Shown piece by piece: positions 62,483 to 64,000 of a stretch of DNA of 64,000 nt. Both the position numbers and the translations under genes were made by a program. Source of the stretch: Vreelandella neptunia (GTDB lineage: Bacteria; Pseudomonadota; Gammaproteobacteria; Pseudomonadales; Halomonadaceae); contig NZ_JAKVTW010000015.1 in NCBI RefSeq assembly GCF_022489065.1, positions 1-64,000 of the forward strand, written 5' to 3'. Within the stretch, counting starts at the first letter, position 1, and each line of letters opens with the position of its first letter. The notes under the pieces are model-generated. The model was not told where the DNA came from. It saw only the letters and a list, made by a program, of their open reading frames with translations, and made no database searches.

Positions 62483-64000
62483 TTAGCTCCCTATTACGCG
62501 GGGCAGCACCGCCAGCGCGCCCACGATAATCCAAAACGTGACAACGTTATAACGCCATAGTTGTGCCACAACGGCAGGCTCGAAAGGGGCATGGGCTCCC
62601 ACATAGCCATAACCCACTCGTAACCCCTGCAGCAGCGTAAGTACCGCCCCTAAGCCACCGTGTAACAAGGCATAGGCCAGCCCGACCATAATGATCGCAT
62701 CATGGGAGGTCTCGGTAACGGCAAGGTTTGCGCTGAGTAATACCCAGAGCGTAACGCCAACCTGCACAAACCCTAGAGCACTGATACTGAACATGCCTAT
62801 TGCCAGTCCTGCATCGCGCTGCTGGCGTAAACCCCGTACCAGTTTTTCGAGGATTCCCCCACCCACGGTGAGTGCTACCGCGGCAACGACGAGACCCACC
62901 AAAGAGAGCGGCGACGTCTCTGGCATCCGCCATTCAGGCGAAACCGTCCAGAGATAGAACCAGCCAAATAGATAGGATAGGAAAAATGAGCCGTTAGCGA
63001 GCATCGTAATCGACATCGCCCACAGACCGGGGCCATCCATTGTGCGCGAGTGTAGCGATGGATCACCTGGCGCTACATGCGCATCCGGAGCCGCTTTAGG
63101 GTGCGCACCATTTTCCCAGGACCAACGCAGCAGAAATAGTGCGGCTATTACCACGGCAATCCCGGCCAGCGGATAGAGCCGGGTCAGCAGACTGATACAC
63201 ACAACGGCCAGCGCCATGGCAGCGAACAGCGGCCACCATGAGTTACCTGGAAGGTGAATAATTTCGCGCACTTTACCGGTCAACGGATCAGTGCCCCACA
63301 TCTCCCGGCGTCCATGGGTCGCCACTGCCAGGCTATGCTCGCCTGCCGCCATCGCGCGCGGTAGATCTGGGTCATCCCACAGGGGGTGGCGTGTCTCAAT
63401 TTTCGGCAGGCTGACAAAATTGTAGGCACTGGGTGGCATGCTGTTGGCCCACTCCAGAGTATCCGCGTTCCATGGATTATGTTTGGCGGGCTTGCCAAAA
63501 CGGAAGTGCAGCGCAAAATCAAGCAGCACCATGGCAATCCCTGCCGACATAACAAAGCTACTCATGGACGAGAGCAGATTGAAAATGTCCCAGCCCATAC
63601 CCGTTTCATAGGAGTAAACCCGGCGCGGCATACCTAGCAAGCCCGTCCAGTGCATAATCAAGAAGGTGCCATTAAAGCCCAGGAAGGTGAGCCAGAAGCC
63701 CCACTTACCGAGCGTTTCAGAGGGCATACGTCCAGAGAAAAGCGGCAGCCAGTAGTACAGCCCGGCAATGAGCGGGAAGAACATCCCACCCACCAAAACG
63801 TAGTGCATGTGCGCTACCACAAAGTGGGTATCGTGCACCTGCCAGTTAAACGGCACCAGCGCCAGCATCACCCCGGTCAAGCCGCCACACACAAAAATAA
63901 TCAAGAAGCCCATGATCCACAGCATGGGCAGCTTCATTTTGGGCTTACCCAGCCATAGCGTGGCCAGCCACACAAACACTTGAATCGCTGTAGGCACCGC
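62483..64000 (-). CDS. Cytochrome c oxidase subunit I, fused to subunit III (3' part)
   Basis: The gene enters from beyond the window edge, so only the C-terminal 505 residues are seen. The first part has late subunit I features: VHDTHFVVAHMHYVLVGG, with the heme-binding histidines, and PRRVYSYETGMGWDIFNLLSS. The second part from about residue 330 resembles subunit III (DGPGLWAMSITMLANGSFFLSYLFGWFYLW and later membrane segments). Fused I-III polypeptides are known in aa3/caa3-type oxidases. The small membrane gene and copper ATPase follow. Confidence 0.93.
   Translation of the reverse strand, partial: AVPTAIQVFVWLATLWLGKPKMKLPMLWIMGFLIIFVCGGLTGVMLALVPFNWQVHDTHFVVAHMHYVLVGGMFFPLIAGLYYWLPLFSGRMPSETLGKWGFWLTFLGFNGTFLIMHWTGLLGMPRRVYSYETGMGWDIFNLLSSMSSFVMSAGIAMVLLDFALHFRFGKPAKHNPWNADTLEWANSMPPSAYNFVSLPKIETRHPLWDDPDLPRAMAAGEHSLAVATHGRREMWGTDPLTGKVREIIHLPGNSWWPLFAAMALAVVCISLLTRLYPLAGIAVVIAALFLLRWSWENGAHPKAAPDAHVAPGDPSLHSRTMDGPGLWAMSITMLANGSFFLSYLFGWFYLWTVSPEWRMPETSPLSLVGLVVAAVALTVGGGILEKLVRGLRQQRDAGLAIGMFSISALGFVQVGVTLWVLLSANLAVTETSHDAIIMVGLAYALLHGGLGAVLTLLQGLRVGYGYVGAHAPFEPAVVAQLWRYNVVTFWIIVGALAVLPRVIGS

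Overview
The window reads as a chromosomal segment of a gammaproteobacterium of the Halomonas/Vreelandella type. This is inferred from gene content and protein style: moderately high GC, an Entner-Doudoroff glycolysis cluster with HexR-like operators, full Kdp and Trk potassium systems, a FruBKA phosphotransferase system, and a fused subunit I/III cytochrome oxidase. No rRNA, tRNA, CRISPR array, prophage or insertion sequence was seen. Coding density is high.

Region 1 (about 0.2-14.9 kb) is a cobalamin island. On the minus strand lie cobB-ytoQ-cobO, then a btuB-btuF-btuC-btuD uptake operon headed by a clear cobalamin riboswitch (about 8405-8590). A second, tightly overlapping operon follows: cobT-cbiZ-cbiB-cobD-cobU-cobS-cobC plus a short second CobU-like gene. 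CbiZ shows that corrinoid remodelling is part of the repertoire. One plus-strand epimerase gene interrupts the block at 2.9-3.8 kb.

Region 2 (15.1-29.5 kb) handles sugar acids. edd-glk, an aldo/keto reductase and a PfkB kinase are followed by a D-galactonate set (GntR regulator, dgoD, dgoK, dgoA, SMP-30 lactonase). A convergent sodium:solute symporter and a zwf-pgl-eda operon complete it. The GntR gene and the symporter share an almost identical palindrome, and edd and zwf carry HexR-like sites, so the regulation can be partly read from the DNA.

Region 3 (29.6-40.6 kb) is a potassium island: trkH, kdpFABCDE (with a 26-residue KdpF) and trkA.

Region 4 (40.6-56.2 kb) begins with an ECF sigma/anti-sigma pair and an exported DUF3455 protein. 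It continues with a LamB/ScrY-like porin and a LacI regulator around twin operators, a divergent gap/mgsA pair with a HexR-like site, the fruR / fruB-fruK-fruA locus with a Cra-type operator, and pgi.

Region 5 (56.2-64 kb) is mixed: a toxin-first HigBA-like module, a DinB-like protein, an SDR, a PA0069-type radical SAM protein with a small winged-helix protein, and a copper P-type ATPase. A small membrane protein and the 3' part of a fused cytochrome oxidase gene, cut by the window edge, end the window.

I found no clearly new multi-gene system. The points best worth follow-up are the two CobU paralogues with complementary motif loss, the readable HexR and GntR operator sets, the lone two-operator porin/LacI pair, the ECF sigma/DUF3455 trio and the small membrane protein between oxidase and copper ATPase.
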